Shown: positions 45,153-53,551 of the stretch, one piece after another | Layout of the letters: each line of letters begins with the position of its first letter | How positions within the stretch are numbered: the stretch's first letter is position 1 | Origin: Chloroflexota bacterium | GTDB lineage: Bacteria; Chloroflexota; Dehalococcoidia; SM23-28-2; RBG-16-64-32 | Assembly: GCA_029262695.1 (NCBI GenBank) | Contig: JAJCYV010000016.1 | Location: 1-64,000 of the forward strand | Reading direction: 5' to 3' | DNA: 64,000 nucleotides | Notes under the pieces: model-generated | What the model saw: only the letters and a program-made list of their open reading frames with translations | What the model was told of the DNA's origin: nothing | Databases searched by the model: none | Program-made: the position numbers and the translations under genes

Positions 45153-45920
45153 ATGTCTTCTCTCACGCTCGACATCAAACCGCCCATCGCCCGCTTGACC
45201 CTGGGCCGCGACGTCATCGGGCCTGCCGAGATCGGCGACCTGGCGTCCGCCTGTGAGGCGATCGGCGCCGACGATGTCGTCCGTGTGGTGGTCCTCGCCG
45301 CCGCAGGCGACTCCTTCGGCCGCGGTTGGGACTGGTCCGCGCTGGCCGCCGGGTCGTCTACCGCGGCCGAGGCGCTCCGAGAGGCCGGCGTGCTGGACGA
45401 TCCGTTCGGCTGCCTGGCCAGGCTGCCCAGGCCTGTCGTTTGTGCGGTGCACGGCGAAGTCTCGGGCGGCGGACTGGCGCTGGCGCTGGCGGCCGACATC
45501 CGCATCGCCGCCGAAGACGCGACGTTCTCACTGCCGGAGGCGGGGCTGGGCCTCGTCCCCATGGCCGGCGTCACGCAACGCCTGGCGCGCCTGGCCGGAA
45601 GAGGGGACGCGCTGGCGCTGGCGCTCACCGGCGAGCCGATCGACGCGGCGGACGCCCTGCGCATCGGCCTCGTCAGCGAGGTCGTGCCGAAGGACCGCCT
45701 GGCGGCGCGCACGGACGAGATCGCCGGGCGCATCGCCGAGCGCGGACCGATCGCCTTGCGCTACGCCAAGGAGGCGGTGTCGCGCGGCGTCGAGATGCCG
45801 CTCGATCAGGGGCTGCGATACGAGACCGACCTGACAATCATCCTCCAGACCACCGAAGACCGCGCGGAGGGCGTGCGTGCGTTCCTCGAGAAGCGTTCGC
45901 CGAAGTTCAAAGGGAAGTGA
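45153..45920 (+). CDS. Enoyl-CoA hydratase/isomerase family protein
   Basis: 255-residue crotonase-fold protein. Oxyanion-hole segments: AAGDSFGRGWDWSALA and AVHGEVSGGGLALALAADIRI; FSLPEAGLGLVPMAGVTQRLAR carries a Glu at the usual catalytic position. Starts a rightward set of four genes with two small orphan genes and a second crotonase. Confidence 0.9.
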   Translation: MSSLTLDIKPPIARLTLGRDVIGPAEIGDLASACEAIGADDVVRVVVLAAAGDSFGRGWDWSALAAGSSTAAEALREAGVLDDPFGCLARLPRPVVCAVHGEVSGGGLALALAADIRIAAEDATFSLPEAGLGLVPMAGVTQRLARLAGRGDALALALTGEPIDAADALRIGLVSEVVPKDRLAARTDEIAGRIAERGPIALRYAKEAVSRGVEMPLDQGLRYETDLTIILQTTEDRAEGVRAFLEKRSPKFKGK

Positions 45921-45924
45921 GCCG

Positions 45925-46182
45925 ATGCAACTGAGAATGGAAGAAGACGAGGCGTGGTCGCTGGTCGCCGTGGTTACGTCCTACGTCGTCGATGACAGCG
46001 GTGTGTCTCAGGACGCGAAGGAGAGTATCCGCCAGTGGCGCAGAAAGCACGCTGAAGGCACGGTAGAGATGGCGGCGCTGGCGGACGGCATGAACGAGGC
46101 GATCGGCGCCTACATCGAGGCGAGGACAGACCGCCAGGTGCGAAAGCGCGGCCGCTACGGGCGCGCCCGGAGCCAGAAGTGA
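45925..46182 (+). CDS. Small conserved-looking protein, orphan 1 (paralogue of orphan 2)
   Basis: 85 residues from ATG 45925, 4 bp after the crotonase stop. Sequence starts MQLRMEEDEAWSLVAVV and is helical; KESIRQWRRKHAEGTVEMAALADGMNEAI aligns with the next small protein. Basic C-terminus (RKRGRYGRARSQK). No known family. Overlaps orphan 2 by 4 bp, so both are probably translated together. Confidence 0.65.
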   Translation: MQLRMEEDEAWSLVAVVTSYVVDDSGVSQDAKESIRQWRRKHAEGTVEMAALADGMNEAIGAYIEARTDRQVRKRGRYGRARSQK

Positions 46183-46418
46183 AGGTCGAGTTCGAGATCG
46201 AGGAGACGCGCGAGCTGCTCGTCTTCCTCTGCGACCGCCTGATCGAAGACGCCGGGCTCGCGGAGGCCGACCGGGCAACGATCCGCAAGTGGCGCGGCGA
46301 CTCGATGCGCGCCGGCTCGCCGGCCATGCGCGATCTGCACGACAAGGTGAACGCCGACCTCGCCCGCGCGCTCGAGAACAGGCAGAGAAGCTCCGTGCGC
46401 AAGCCAGACTGGCGATGA
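46179..46418 (+). CDS. Small conserved-looking protein, orphan 2 (GTG start)
   Basis: 79 residues, GTG start overlapping the previous stop (GTGA). MKVEFEIEETRELLVFLCDRLIE and ATIRKWRGDSMRAG align with orphan 1 in spacing (IR[QK]WR motif and following helix). Function unknown. Its stop overlaps the start of the crotonase at 46415 by 4 bp, tying it to that gene. Confidence 0.65.
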   Translation: MKVEFEIEETRELLVFLCDRLIEDAGLAEADRATIRKWRGDSMRAGSPAMRDLHDKVNADLARALENRQRSSVRKPDWR

Positions 46419-47152
46419 GCGAAGGGCCCGTCCTCTACGAGAAGCGCGACGGCGGCGTCGCCTGGGTGACGCTGAACCGCCCCGCTGTCCTCAACGCCAT
46501 CAACATGCGGATGCGCGACGAGCTGTGGGGGCTGATGCAGGCCGTCCGCGACGACCCGGACGTGCGCGTCGTCGTCTTCAAGGGCGCTGGCGACCGGGCG
46601 TTCTCCGCCGGCGCCGACATCAGCGAGTTCGGGACGGCTCCTTCAATCGCGGAGGCCCGCCGCGCCCGCCGCGAGCGTGACGTCTGGGGACTGATGCTCT
46701 CGCTGGATGAGGTGCTGATAGCAGCCGTGCACGGGTACGCGCTGGGCGCTGGTGTCGAACTGTCGATGTGCTGCGACATCCGCATCGCCTCCGACGATGC
46801 CCGTTTCGGCCTGCCGGAAGTGAGCCTCGGCTACATCCCCTCGGCCGGCGGCACACAAACGTTGCCGCGTCACGTACCTCCCGGCCTCGCGATGCAGATG
46901 ATCCTCACCGGCGACCCGATCGACGCGCCTTTCGCGCACAGCAGCGGCCTTGTGCAGAGGCTTGTCCCGCGCCAGCGGCTTTACGCGGAGGCCGAGTCGG
47001 TGGCGAGAGCGATCGCTGCTCGTCCCGCCGAGGCGACGCGGCTGGCGAAGCGGGCGATCGTCGACGGCGCTGAGCTATCGTTAGGCTCGGGTCTGGCGCT
47101 AGAATCGACGATGGTGCGGCGGTCGCTTGAGACGGCGTCGCTGCCCCGGTAA
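46415..47152 (+). CDS. Enoyl-CoA hydratase/isomerase family protein
   Basis: 245 residues from ATG 46415, coupled to orphan 2 by a 4-bp overlap. VTLNRPAVLNAINMRMRDEL, GAGDRAFSAGADISEFG, AVHGYALGAGVELSMCCDIRI and FGLPEVSLGYIPSAGGTQTLPRHV are the crotonase signatures, including a Glu at the usual catalytic position. Slightly short of the 257-260 usual for EchA, at the C-terminus. Confidence 0.9.
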   Translation: MSEGPVLYEKRDGGVAWVTLNRPAVLNAINMRMRDELWGLMQAVRDDPDVRVVVFKGAGDRAFSAGADISEFGTAPSIAEARRARRERDVWGLMLSLDEVLIAAVHGYALGAGVELSMCCDIRIASDDARFGLPEVSLGYIPSAGGTQTLPRHVPPGLAMQMILTGDPIDAPFAHSSGLVQRLVPRQRLYAEAESVARAIAARPAEATRLAKRAIVDGAELSLGSGLALESTMVRRSLETASLPR

Positions 47153-47162
47153 GAAGACACGA

Positions 47163-47681
47163 ATGACTACCGACACAGAGCGCATCTCACCTTTCGGGCG
47201 CGGCTGGCGCTGGCTCAACCGCTTCGGCCTGCTCGTGCCGCTGGCGATAGGAGCGTTGCTGGTCGTCCTCGTGGCGATCACGCTCGCCTCACCGCGTTAT
47301 AGCTCGCCGACCGAGGTCAACGCCGGCTCGCCGGACGAATACGACGTCGCCCGGCCGCACTACTTCGAAGAGGAGCGTTTCTGGCTCGTGCACCTGCCGG
47401 ACGGCGAGTTCGTCGCGCTCTACGACCGCGACCCGGCGACGGGCTGTTCGCTGCCCTGGGGCTCCGGGTTCGAGCACATGGGCGCCAAAGGCTGGTTCCG
47501 GGACGCCTGCAGCGGCTCGATCTACGATCTCACGGGCGCCTGCTTCGGCGGGTCCTGCAACGTCGGCCTCAACCGTCTCAACGTCTCCATGGTCGATGGC
47601 GATCTCATCGTCGACCCGCGCGACGGGCCCCACGGCGAGTTCAGGTCGGACAACGGCGACCCCGTAAACCCGCCCCAGTAG
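47163..47681 (+). CDS. Membrane-anchored Rieske-like protein without cluster ligands
   Basis: 172 residues from ATG 47163. One transmembrane helix (FGLLVPLAIGALLVVLVAITLA, about 22-43), then an external domain. The second half follows a Rieske pattern, CSLPWGSGFEHM...WFRDACSGSIYDLTG...NRLNVSMVDGDLIVD, with the GSIYD and GxLxVD strands. The ligand pairs CxH and CxxH are absent: the first reads CSL and the second CSGS. It cannot bind a normal [2Fe-2S] centre. Possibly a structural or redox-inactive relative. Confidence 0.7.
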   Translation: MTTDTERISPFGRGWRWLNRFGLLVPLAIGALLVVLVAITLASPRYSSPTEVNAGSPDEYDVARPHYFEEERFWLVHLPDGEFVALYDRDPATGCSLPWGSGFEHMGAKGWFRDACSGSIYDLTGACFGGSCNVGLNRLNVSMVDGDLIVDPRDGPHGEFRSDNGDPVNPPQ

Positions 47682-47788
47682 GCGGAGGGAGGAACCGCCG
47701 GGGACTGGCGAGCGGCAGCCGTTTTCGGTAGCGTTATAGTCTGCCGGTCCGCGCCCAGAGGTCCGGCCGCCATCCATAGGGAGGACAT

Positions 47789-49357
47789 ATGAACACCAGC
47801 GAATTCCTGATGATCGCCGCGGCTACCGTCCCGGAGCGGACGGCGATGGCCTGCGAGGGCAAGACGCGCACGTTCGCCGAAATGCAGGAGCGTGTGAACC
47901 GCTTGGCCAACGCGCTGCAGGGGATGGGCGTCGGCCCGGGCCAGAAGGTCGCCGTCATGGCGCTCAACTCCAGAGAGTACGTCGAGACCTACTACGCCAC
48001 GGCCAGGCTGGGCGGCGTCTTCGTGCCGCTCAACTACCGGGCGAAGCAGGAAGAGATCGTCTACATGTGCAACAACTCCGAGGCCGCCGTCGTGTTCGTC
48101 GGCGAGCGCTACCTCGACCTCTTGAACGCGATCCGGGGCGAACTGACGACGGTCAAGCACTTCGTCGCCATCGACAGCAAGTCCGGCGATATGCCGTACT
48201 ACGAGGACCTGCTCGCCGCGCACGAGCCGGAGGAGATCTTCACCGAGATCGACGACGCCGACCCCACGATCGTCATCTACACCAGCGGCACGACGGCGCT
48301 CCCCAAGGGCGTCGTCCTCACCTTCCTCGGCATGTCCGTCTACGTCACCAACACCGTCGAGCCGGTCGACCCGGCGGCGGAGAAGCCGGACGTGCTGCTC
48401 GTCTCCGTTCCCTTCTACCACGTCGCCGGCGCAACGACGATGCTCTCCACCGTCTGGTCCGGCCGCAAGATGGCGGTCCTGCCGCAGTTCGAGCCGGGCG
48501 CCTGGCTAACGGCGGTGCAGGAGCACGGCGTCACGCACAGCTTCGTCGTGCCGACGATGCTCAAGCGGATCATGGAGCACGAGGACTTCGGCAAGACGGA
48601 CCTCAGCTCGCTCAAGCTCGTTGCTTACGGCGCCGCGCCGATGCCTTACGAGGTCGTGACGAAGGCTGTCGAGGTGATGTCCTGCGGCCTGATGAACGCC
48701 TACGGCCAGACGGAGAGCACCTCGTCGCTTACGTTCCTCGGTCCAGACGACCACAAGATCCCGAAGGAGGAGGGCGAGGCGCGGGAACTGGCTCTCAAGC
48801 GGTTGCGCTCCGTCGGCCAGCCGATGGACGATATCGTGGTCATGATCATGGACCCGGAAGGCGAGATCCTGCCGCCCGGACAGGAGGGCGAGATCGTCGC
48901 GCAGGGCCCGCGGGTAATGTCCGGCTACCTCAACCGCGACGAAGACACGTCGGAAGCGATCAGAGACGGCTGGCTGCACACGGGCGACGTCGGCTGGATG
49001 GACGATGACGGCTACCTCTACATAACTGGTCGCACGAAGGACCTGATCATCCGCGGCGGCGAGAACATAGCGCCGGGCGAGATCGAGAGCGTCCTGCAGC
49101 AGCACGACGCCGTAGAGGACGCCGCGGTGATCGGCGTGCCGGACGCCGAGTGGGGCGAAGAGGTGAAGGCGATCGTCGTCTTCAAGCCGGGCCAGCAGGC
49201 GTCCGAAGATGACCTGACGCAGTTCGTGAAGGCGCGCCTCGCCAGCTACAAGGCGCCGAAGTTCTATGCCTTCGCCGAAGACCTGCCCCGGAACTACGTC
49301 GGCAAGGTGCTCAAGACCGACCTCCGCAAGCAGTTCGGCGAAGCGAAGAGCGGCTAG
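47789..49357 (+). CDS. Acyl-CoA ligase (ANL superfamily, fatty acid-CoA ligase-like)
   Basis: 522 residues. AMP-binding loop YTSGTTALPKGVV (A for the usual G), A5/A8 regions AYGQTESTS and GWLHTGDVGWMDDDGYLYITGRTKDLIIRGGENIAPGEIE, and the catalytic Lys in NYVGKVLKTDLR. Forms acyl-CoA from a carboxylic acid, ATP and CoA. Best fit is a medium- or long-chain or aromatic acid ligase. TATAGT-like -10 box near 47734-47739; AGGGAGG ribosome binding site before ATG. Confidence 0.93.
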   Translation: MNTSEFLMIAAATVPERTAMACEGKTRTFAEMQERVNRLANALQGMGVGPGQKVAVMALNSREYVETYYATARLGGVFVPLNYRAKQEEIVYMCNNSEAAVVFVGERYLDLLNAIRGELTTVKHFVAIDSKSGDMPYYEDLLAAHEPEEIFTEIDDADPTIVIYTSGTTALPKGVVLTFLGMSVYVTNTVEPVDPAAEKPDVLLVSVPFYHVAGATTMLSTVWSGRKMAVLPQFEPGAWLTAVQEHGVTHSFVVPTMLKRIMEHEDFGKTDLSSLKLVAYGAAPMPYEVVTKAVEVMSCGLMNAYGQTESTSSLTFLGPDDHKIPKEEGEARELALKRLRSVGQPMDDIVVMIMDPEGEILPPGQEGEIVAQGPRVMSGYLNRDEDTSEAIRDGWLHTGDVGWMDDDGYLYITGRTKDLIIRGGENIAPGEIESVLQQHDAVEDAAVIGVPDAEWGEEVKAIVVFKPGQQASEDDLTQFVKARLASYKAPKFYAFAEDLPRNYVGKVLKTDLRKQFGEAKSG

Positions 49358-49371
49358 CAACAATCAAGCCC

Positions 49372-49391
49372 CGAACCGTAGCGGAGGCCTT
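49372..49391. repeat. Left 20-bp terminal inverted repeat of RAYT 2 region
   Basis: CGAACCGTAGCGGAGGCCTT is followed by CAGGCCTCC, so the end itself forms a hairpin (GGAGGCCTtcAGGCCTCC). The exact reverse complement occurs at 50031-50050 on the other side of the RAYT gene. This is a second REP family, unrelated in sequence to the one beside RAYT 1. Confidence 0.85.
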
Positions 49392-49468
49392 CAGGCCTCC
49401 AGCCGGCGCTCCGCTGCAGCGCCACATGCCGCTAGGTGGTTCGCATCCTACCGCGTATTGTCGCGTCG

Positions 49469-49957
49469 ATGGCGACTGCCGCTCCGTTTCGCCGAAGGCC
49501 GAACCGCCTGGCACTGTCCACCTACGCCGGGCCGGTCGTCGTCTTGCTCACGCTGGCCACCGCTGACCGCAGGCGCCACTTCGCCGCGCCTCGATGGGCG
49601 ATACTCGGCCTCCGTGTGCTTGAGCGGGTCGCCGAGCGCCGCCGGGCCCTGGTTTTCGCGTACTGCTTCATGCCTGATCACGTGCACCTCGTCGTGCAGG
49701 TTGCAGGCGAGGGTTCCGTCGTCGACTTCGTGAAGGAGTTCAAGCAGCGCACCGGGTACGCGTTCAGGCGAGCGACCGGGCGATCATTGTGGCAGAAGAG
49801 CTACCACGACCATGTCCTACACCGAGATGAAGACCTCGTGGCGGTCTGTCGCTACGTCTTCGCTAATCCGGTGCGCGCAGGGTTGGTGGCCCGGGCAGAC
49901 GACTTCGCGGCTAGCGGGTCGTTGGTCTGGGGTCGGGGCGTCCTGGTGGAGGCCTGA
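49469..49957 (+). CDS. REP-associated tyrosine transposase (RAYT 2), Y1/HUH family
   Basis: 162 residues from ATG 49469; the reading to 49436 is less likely. HUH motif MPDHVHLVVQ and the tyrosine/His segment SYHDHVLHRDEDLVAVCRYVFANPVRAGL place it in the Y1 transposase family, distinct in sequence from RAYT 1. Flanked by a perfect 20-bp inverted repeat. No passenger gene is carried. Confidence 0.92.
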   Translation: MATAAPFRRRPNRLALSTYAGPVVVLLTLATADRRRHFAAPRWAILGLRVLERVAERRRALVFAYCFMPDHVHLVVQVAGEGSVVDFVKEFKQRTGYAFRRATGRSLWQKSYHDHVLHRDEDLVAVCRYVFANPVRAGLVARADDFAASGSLVWGRGVLVEA

Positions 49958-50030
49958 GAGGCCGCACCGCTGTGATCGGACCGATGGTGGCAGGCGGTCC
50001 TCTGTGGGGGGTTCATCCCGTCAGAGTCAT

Positions 50031-50050
50031 AAGGCCTCCGCTACGGTTCG
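50031..50050. repeat. Right 20-bp terminal inverted repeat of RAYT 2 region
   Basis: AAGGCCTCCGCTACGGTTCG is the exact reverse complement of 49372-49391. A partial relative, GGAGGCCTGAGAGGCC, lies at about 49950-49965 beside the end of the RAYT gene. The inverted pair would allow a BIME-like unit of 679 bp containing the gene. Confidence 0.85.
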
Positions 50051-50119
50051 TGGCCGGTTGGCGCTGGCGGCAGCGGTTCGATACGCTGCCAGCGTGACTA
50101 TCAGGACGGACCCCGCCTG

Positions 50120-50587
50120 ATGCCGCGGAAGCGTAAGCGCCGGCAGCGGCTGGAACGCCAGGAACAACGCCAGGAGGCGGTGGCCGCCGGCGTTCCTGTG
50201 ACCGAAGAGGCCGCGTCTCCAGCAGGGCGCACCACTGAAGCCAGCATCTCGTACACCGGTGCGGCCGGCGGTCTGCTCGGAGCTGGAATGTTCTTCGCCG
50301 CAGCGATGGGCATCGTAATCGATCCCAACGACGACTCCCGCCTGTGGGCGATGCCGGCGGCCTTCATCGGGTTGTGCTTCCTGCCTGCGATCTGGGTTTC
50401 CGTCGTGCGGAATCATCCTCGCCGGCGGCGCGTCCTGCGAATCTCGACTGTCGGGATCATGGCGATCGCGATGCTAAGTCTCCTCTCCGGCTTCGGGTTT
50501 GCGTTAGCGGTGCCACTGGCGCCGCCGACGGCTCTCCTGGCGATCGGCGCCGGGTTCATCTTCCAGCGCTCCGGATCGAGCGCCTGA
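50120..50587 (+). CDS. Hypothetical membrane protein
   Basis: 155 residues: a very basic N-terminus (MPRKRKRRQRLERQEQRQEA) followed by about four hydrophobic helices (GAAGGLLGAGMFFAAAMGIV, AMPAAFIGLCFLPAIWVSVV, ISTVGIMAIAMLSLL, FALAVPLAPPTALLAIGAGF). No family recognised. GC-rich codon use agrees with its neighbours. Lies between the RAYT 2 right repeat and the EtfD-like gene. Confidence 0.6.
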   Translation: MPRKRKRRQRLERQEQRQEAVAAGVPVTEEAASPAGRTTEASISYTGAAGGLLGAGMFFAAAMGIVIDPNDDSRLWAMPAAFIGLCFLPAIWVSVVRNHPRRRRVLRISTVGIMAIAMLSLLSGFGFALAVPLAPPTALLAIGAGFIFQRSGSSA

Positions 50588-50692
50588 CCCGCCGGCCTTC
50601 CACACGCTCGCTCGGTCTGCCGATTGACCGACGAATCGCCGCGTCGCTATGATTGGGCGCGCAAGTTTGGAGACAAGCGGCAGGAGCTTAGC

Positions 50693-52876
50693 ATGACGCC
50701 AGCGAACGAGTTTCCCGGGAACATCTTCTTCTACGCTATCTTCTTCGGGTTCATGGCGTTCTTCGCCTGGTCCGCGTACGTCCGCGCTCGCTGGCTCTTC
50801 GCTGCGCAGCCACTGAACCGCCTCAACCACCTCTTCTGGCGCGTCGCCGGCCTCGTACCGTGGCTGCTCGGCAACGGGCGCTTCGTTCGCCGCCGTTACT
50901 GGTACTCCGGCCTCCTGCACACGATGATCTGGTGGGGCTTCATCGTCCTCCAGATCCGCACGCTGAACTTCCTCCTCAACGGCGTCGACCACGACATCTC
51001 GTTCGAGGGTCTCGTGCCCGGCGTCTACGACGTGCTGCGGCCGGTGATGGACGTCTTCAACGTGCTGGTCATCGTCGGCATCGGCATGGCGGCGTTCCAG
51101 CGGCTCGTCTGGAAGCCGAAGCGCATGACGCTGAACCTCGACGGCTGGATGACGCTCTTCTTCATCTTCTGGCTGATGGTCACCGACGTCGCGGTCAACA
51201 GCTTCGAGTTCTACCTCCACCCGGGGGCCGAGGTGTTCCAGAACCGCGAGCTTTCGTTCGTCGCCTACGGCTTCAGCGAGCTGTGGGCGGAGATCGGCAT
51301 GTCCGAGGGGCTGGCCGAGGGCCTCAACACCTTCTTCTGGTACAACCACCTCGTCGACTTCCTCGCCTTCCTCTGCTTCCTCCCCTACTCCAAGCACTCA
51401 CACGTGCTCACCGTCATACCGCAGATTCTCTTCCGCCGGCACGAGCCGACGGGCGTGCTGTCGCCGATCAAGGACATCGAGCAGGCCGAGAGCTTCGGCG
51501 CGGGCAAGCTCAGTGACTTCAACTGGAAGCAGCTGCTCGATCCGTTCAGCTGCACCGAGTGCGGCCGCTGCACCGCCGTCTGCCCGGCGAACCTCACCGG
51601 CAAGCTGCTCTCCCCCAAGCACTACATCGTCGACGTCCGGCACCTGCTGGACGCCGAGATACCGCCGGCACGCTTCTGGATGCAGAAAGCGGCGGCGTCG
51701 AACGGCAACGGCGAGGCGGCTGAACCGAAGTCGACGGCCGACGCCGTCGGCTTCGAGCAGACGTGGGACTGCCTGACCTGCGGAGCGTGCATGGAAGAGT
51801 GCCCCGTGTTCATCGAGCACGTGCCGACGATCATGGACGTCCGCCGCTTCATGGTGATGGAGCAGTCGAGTATGCCGGAGTCGGCGCAGGCCACCCTCAT
51901 GCAGCTCGAGCAGCGCGGTCACCCCTGGCGCGGGACGCAGCTCACTCGCACGACGTGGATCGAGGAGATGGCCGCTGAAGGCACGGAAGTGCCGACGTTT
52001 GACGGCAGCCAGGAGTACCTCTACTGGGTCGGCTGCTCGGGGGCCCTGCAGGAGCGCAACGTCAAGGTGACCAAGGCGCTCGTGAGGCTCTTCATGCAGG
52101 CCGGCGTTAGCTTCGGTGTGCTGGCGGCGGAGGAAGGCTGCTCCGGCGATCCGGCGCGGCGCCTCGGCAACGAGTACCTGTACCAGCTTCAGGTGCAACA
52201 GAACATCGAGCTGATGAACGCCAAAGGCGTGCAGAAGGTGATCGCCAACTGCCCGCACTGCTACAACACGATCAAGCACGAATACCCGGACTTCGAAGGC
52301 ACGTACGAGACCGTCCACCACACGGAGCTGCTCGCCCAGCTTGTGCGGGATGGCAAGCTCTCGGCGCAGCAGGCGAACGGCCTGCAGGACAAGACCGCGA
52401 CCTACCACGACCCGTGCTACACGTCGCGCCACAACGACATCATCGACGATCCGCGGCAGGTGATCGCCGCCGTGGGCGCGGGCCAGGTGGAGATGCCCCG
52501 CTGCAAGCGCGGCACCTTCTGCTGCGGCGCCGGTGGCTCGCACATGTGGGTCGAGGAGAACCGCGGCGAGCACATCAACGAAGTCCGTACCAGGGAGGCC
52601 GTCGACACCGGCGCCGACCTCATCGCCGTCGCCTGCCCCTTCTGTATGCAGATGTTCGAGTCAGGCGTCGGCGCGATCCCCGAGGCCGAAGAGCGCGGCG
52701 TCCAGGTCTTCGACGTCGCCGAGCTGCTCGACATGAGCGTCGCCTACAGCAAGCCGGCCCCGCCCGCCGGCAACGGCGGCCCCCCGCCCGCAGCGGCCGA
52801 ACCGCAACCAGCCCCCGCCGCCGGCTCTCCCGCTGAGGACGACGCACCACAGTCGGGCGAAGAGACTACGGCCTAG
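50693..52876 (+). CDS. EtfD-like membrane (Fe-S)-binding oxidoreductase
   Basis: About 727 residues from ATG 50693 (AGGAG upstream). The N-terminal part has several hydrophobic helices typical of a membrane cytochrome b-like/nitrate reductase gamma-like domain. Two [4Fe-4S] sites follow at about 287-298 (CTECGRCTAVCP) and 360-371 (CLTCGACMEECP), then two CCG domains (EEGCSGDPARRLGNEYLYQ with ANCPHCYNTIK, and YHDPCYTSRHN with CCGAGGSHMWVEE). This is the layout of EtfD-type proteins that pass electrons from ETF to quinone. Pro/Ala-rich C-terminal tail. Fits the neighbouring beta-oxidation genes. Confidence 0.9.
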   Translation: MTPANEFPGNIFFYAIFFGFMAFFAWSAYVRARWLFAAQPLNRLNHLFWRVAGLVPWLLGNGRFVRRRYWYSGLLHTMIWWGFIVLQIRTLNFLLNGVDHDISFEGLVPGVYDVLRPVMDVFNVLVIVGIGMAAFQRLVWKPKRMTLNLDGWMTLFFIFWLMVTDVAVNSFEFYLHPGAEVFQNRELSFVAYGFSELWAEIGMSEGLAEGLNTFFWYNHLVDFLAFLCFLPYSKHSHVLTVIPQILFRRHEPTGVLSPIKDIEQAESFGAGKLSDFNWKQLLDPFSCTECGRCTAVCPANLTGKLLSPKHYIVDVRHLLDAEIPPARFWMQKAAASNGNGEAAEPKSTADAVGFEQTWDCLTCGACMEECPVFIEHVPTIMDVRRFMVMEQSSMPESAQATLMQLEQRGHPWRGTQLTRTTWIEEMAAEGTEVPTFDGSQEYLYWVGCSGALQERNVKVTKALVRLFMQAGVSFGVLAAEEGCSGDPARRLGNEYLYQLQVQQNIELMNAKGVQKVIANCPHCYNTIKHEYPDFEGTYETVHHTELLAQLVRDGKLSAQQANGLQDKTATYHDPCYTSRHNDIIDDPRQVIAAVGAGQVEMPRCKRGTFCCGAGGSHMWVEENRGEHINEVRTREAVDTGADLIAVACPFCMQMFESGVGAIPEAEERGVQVFDVAELLDMSVAYSKPAPPAGNGGPPPAAAEPQPAPAAGSPAEDDAPQSGEETTA

Positions 52877-52886
52877 CGTCTCAACC

Positions 52887-52919
52887 CCGTCCGTCCTTCG
52901 AGAGCCTCAGGACGAGCGG
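52887..52919. repeat. REP-like palindrome, family C, second copy
   Basis: GTCCT and AGGAC close the loop TCGAGAGCCTC, the reverse complement of the loop at 45075-45085; the outer arms are CCGTCC and GAGCGG. Between the two copies the inner stem changed from ATGGT/ACCAT to GTCCT/AGGAC with pairing kept, evidence that the hairpin itself is selected. Confidence 0.75.
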
Positions 52920-52927
52920 ATGAGCCG

Positions 52928-53473
52928 TCAGCTGATCACGCGGACGGGGCACTCGCCTTCGGCGACAGGCACAATCGCGATGTGGTTCTCCGACGCCAGG
53001 ACCGCGCACGCTTCGAGGCCGTCGCAGTCCGGCCCGCAGGCGACGCGCCTGCTCACTCTGACGAGGTAAGTGAAGACGGGCACGCTGTGGAACTGAACGG
53101 CGCAGAAGAAAGGCTCGGGCTCCGGGTTGTCGTAGCCTCGCGCGTTGTCGCCAAGCTCCAGGGACACTCCGCGCTGGCAGCCCGACGCCTCGGCTCCGGA
53201 GCAGGGGCCCCTTTCACACGACCACAGTTCGATCGTCACGGTGCGCAGGCCCAGCACCGGGCATTCAACCGGAATCAGCCGTGGGCTGCCCCCGTTGGCG
53301 CTCTCCGGAGGGCACGTCGGCAGCGGGGGCGGTCGCAGTTCGCCGGCCGCGAGCGTCGGTTCAGCGCCGCCGTTGCCGGGCGGGCTGGTGGGTGTGGCCG
53401 TCAAGTCGCTACCGCCGCTTGAGCAAGCGGCAGCGAGCAGGACTACACCCGCGGCCAAGACGCCAGTCCGCAT
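52928..53473 (-). CDS. Lipoprotein of unknown function
   Basis: 181 residues. A clear lipobox, LLAAAC with C17, ends an 16-residue signal peptide. The mature part opens with a Ser/Gly/Pro linker and has ten or so Cys residues (CPPES, CPVLG, CERGPCSG, CQRG, FFCAV, CGPDCDGLEACAV, ECPVRV), suggesting several disulfides. No known fold recognised. Divergent from the amidohydrolase at 53552. Confidence 0.75.
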   Translation of the reverse strand: MRTGVLAAGVVLLAAACSSGGSDLTATPTSPPGNGGAEPTLAAGELRPPPLPTCPPESANGGSPRLIPVECPVLGLRTVTIELWSCERGPCSGAEASGCQRGVSLELGDNARGYDNPEPEPFFCAVQFHSVPVFTYLVRVSRRVACGPDCDGLEACAVLASENHIAIVPVAEGECPVRVIS

Positions 53474-53516
53474 GCCTACTAAACGCGCCGAGAGCGTGAT
53501 TTGTTCCCGCCGCGCC

Positions 53517-53545
53517 TTCACAGACGGCGCCGCCTCGCGCATAAT
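53517..53545 (+). promoter_or_regulatory. Promoter predicting a leaderless amidohydrolase mRNA
   Basis: TTCACA (53517-53522) and CATAAT (53540-53545) are 17 bp apart. The usual start of transcription, 7 bp past the -10 box, falls on the A of ATG 53552, and no ribosome binding site is present. This supports a leaderless transcript and supports the chosen start. Confidence 0.6.
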
Positions 53546-53551
53546 CGGCCC

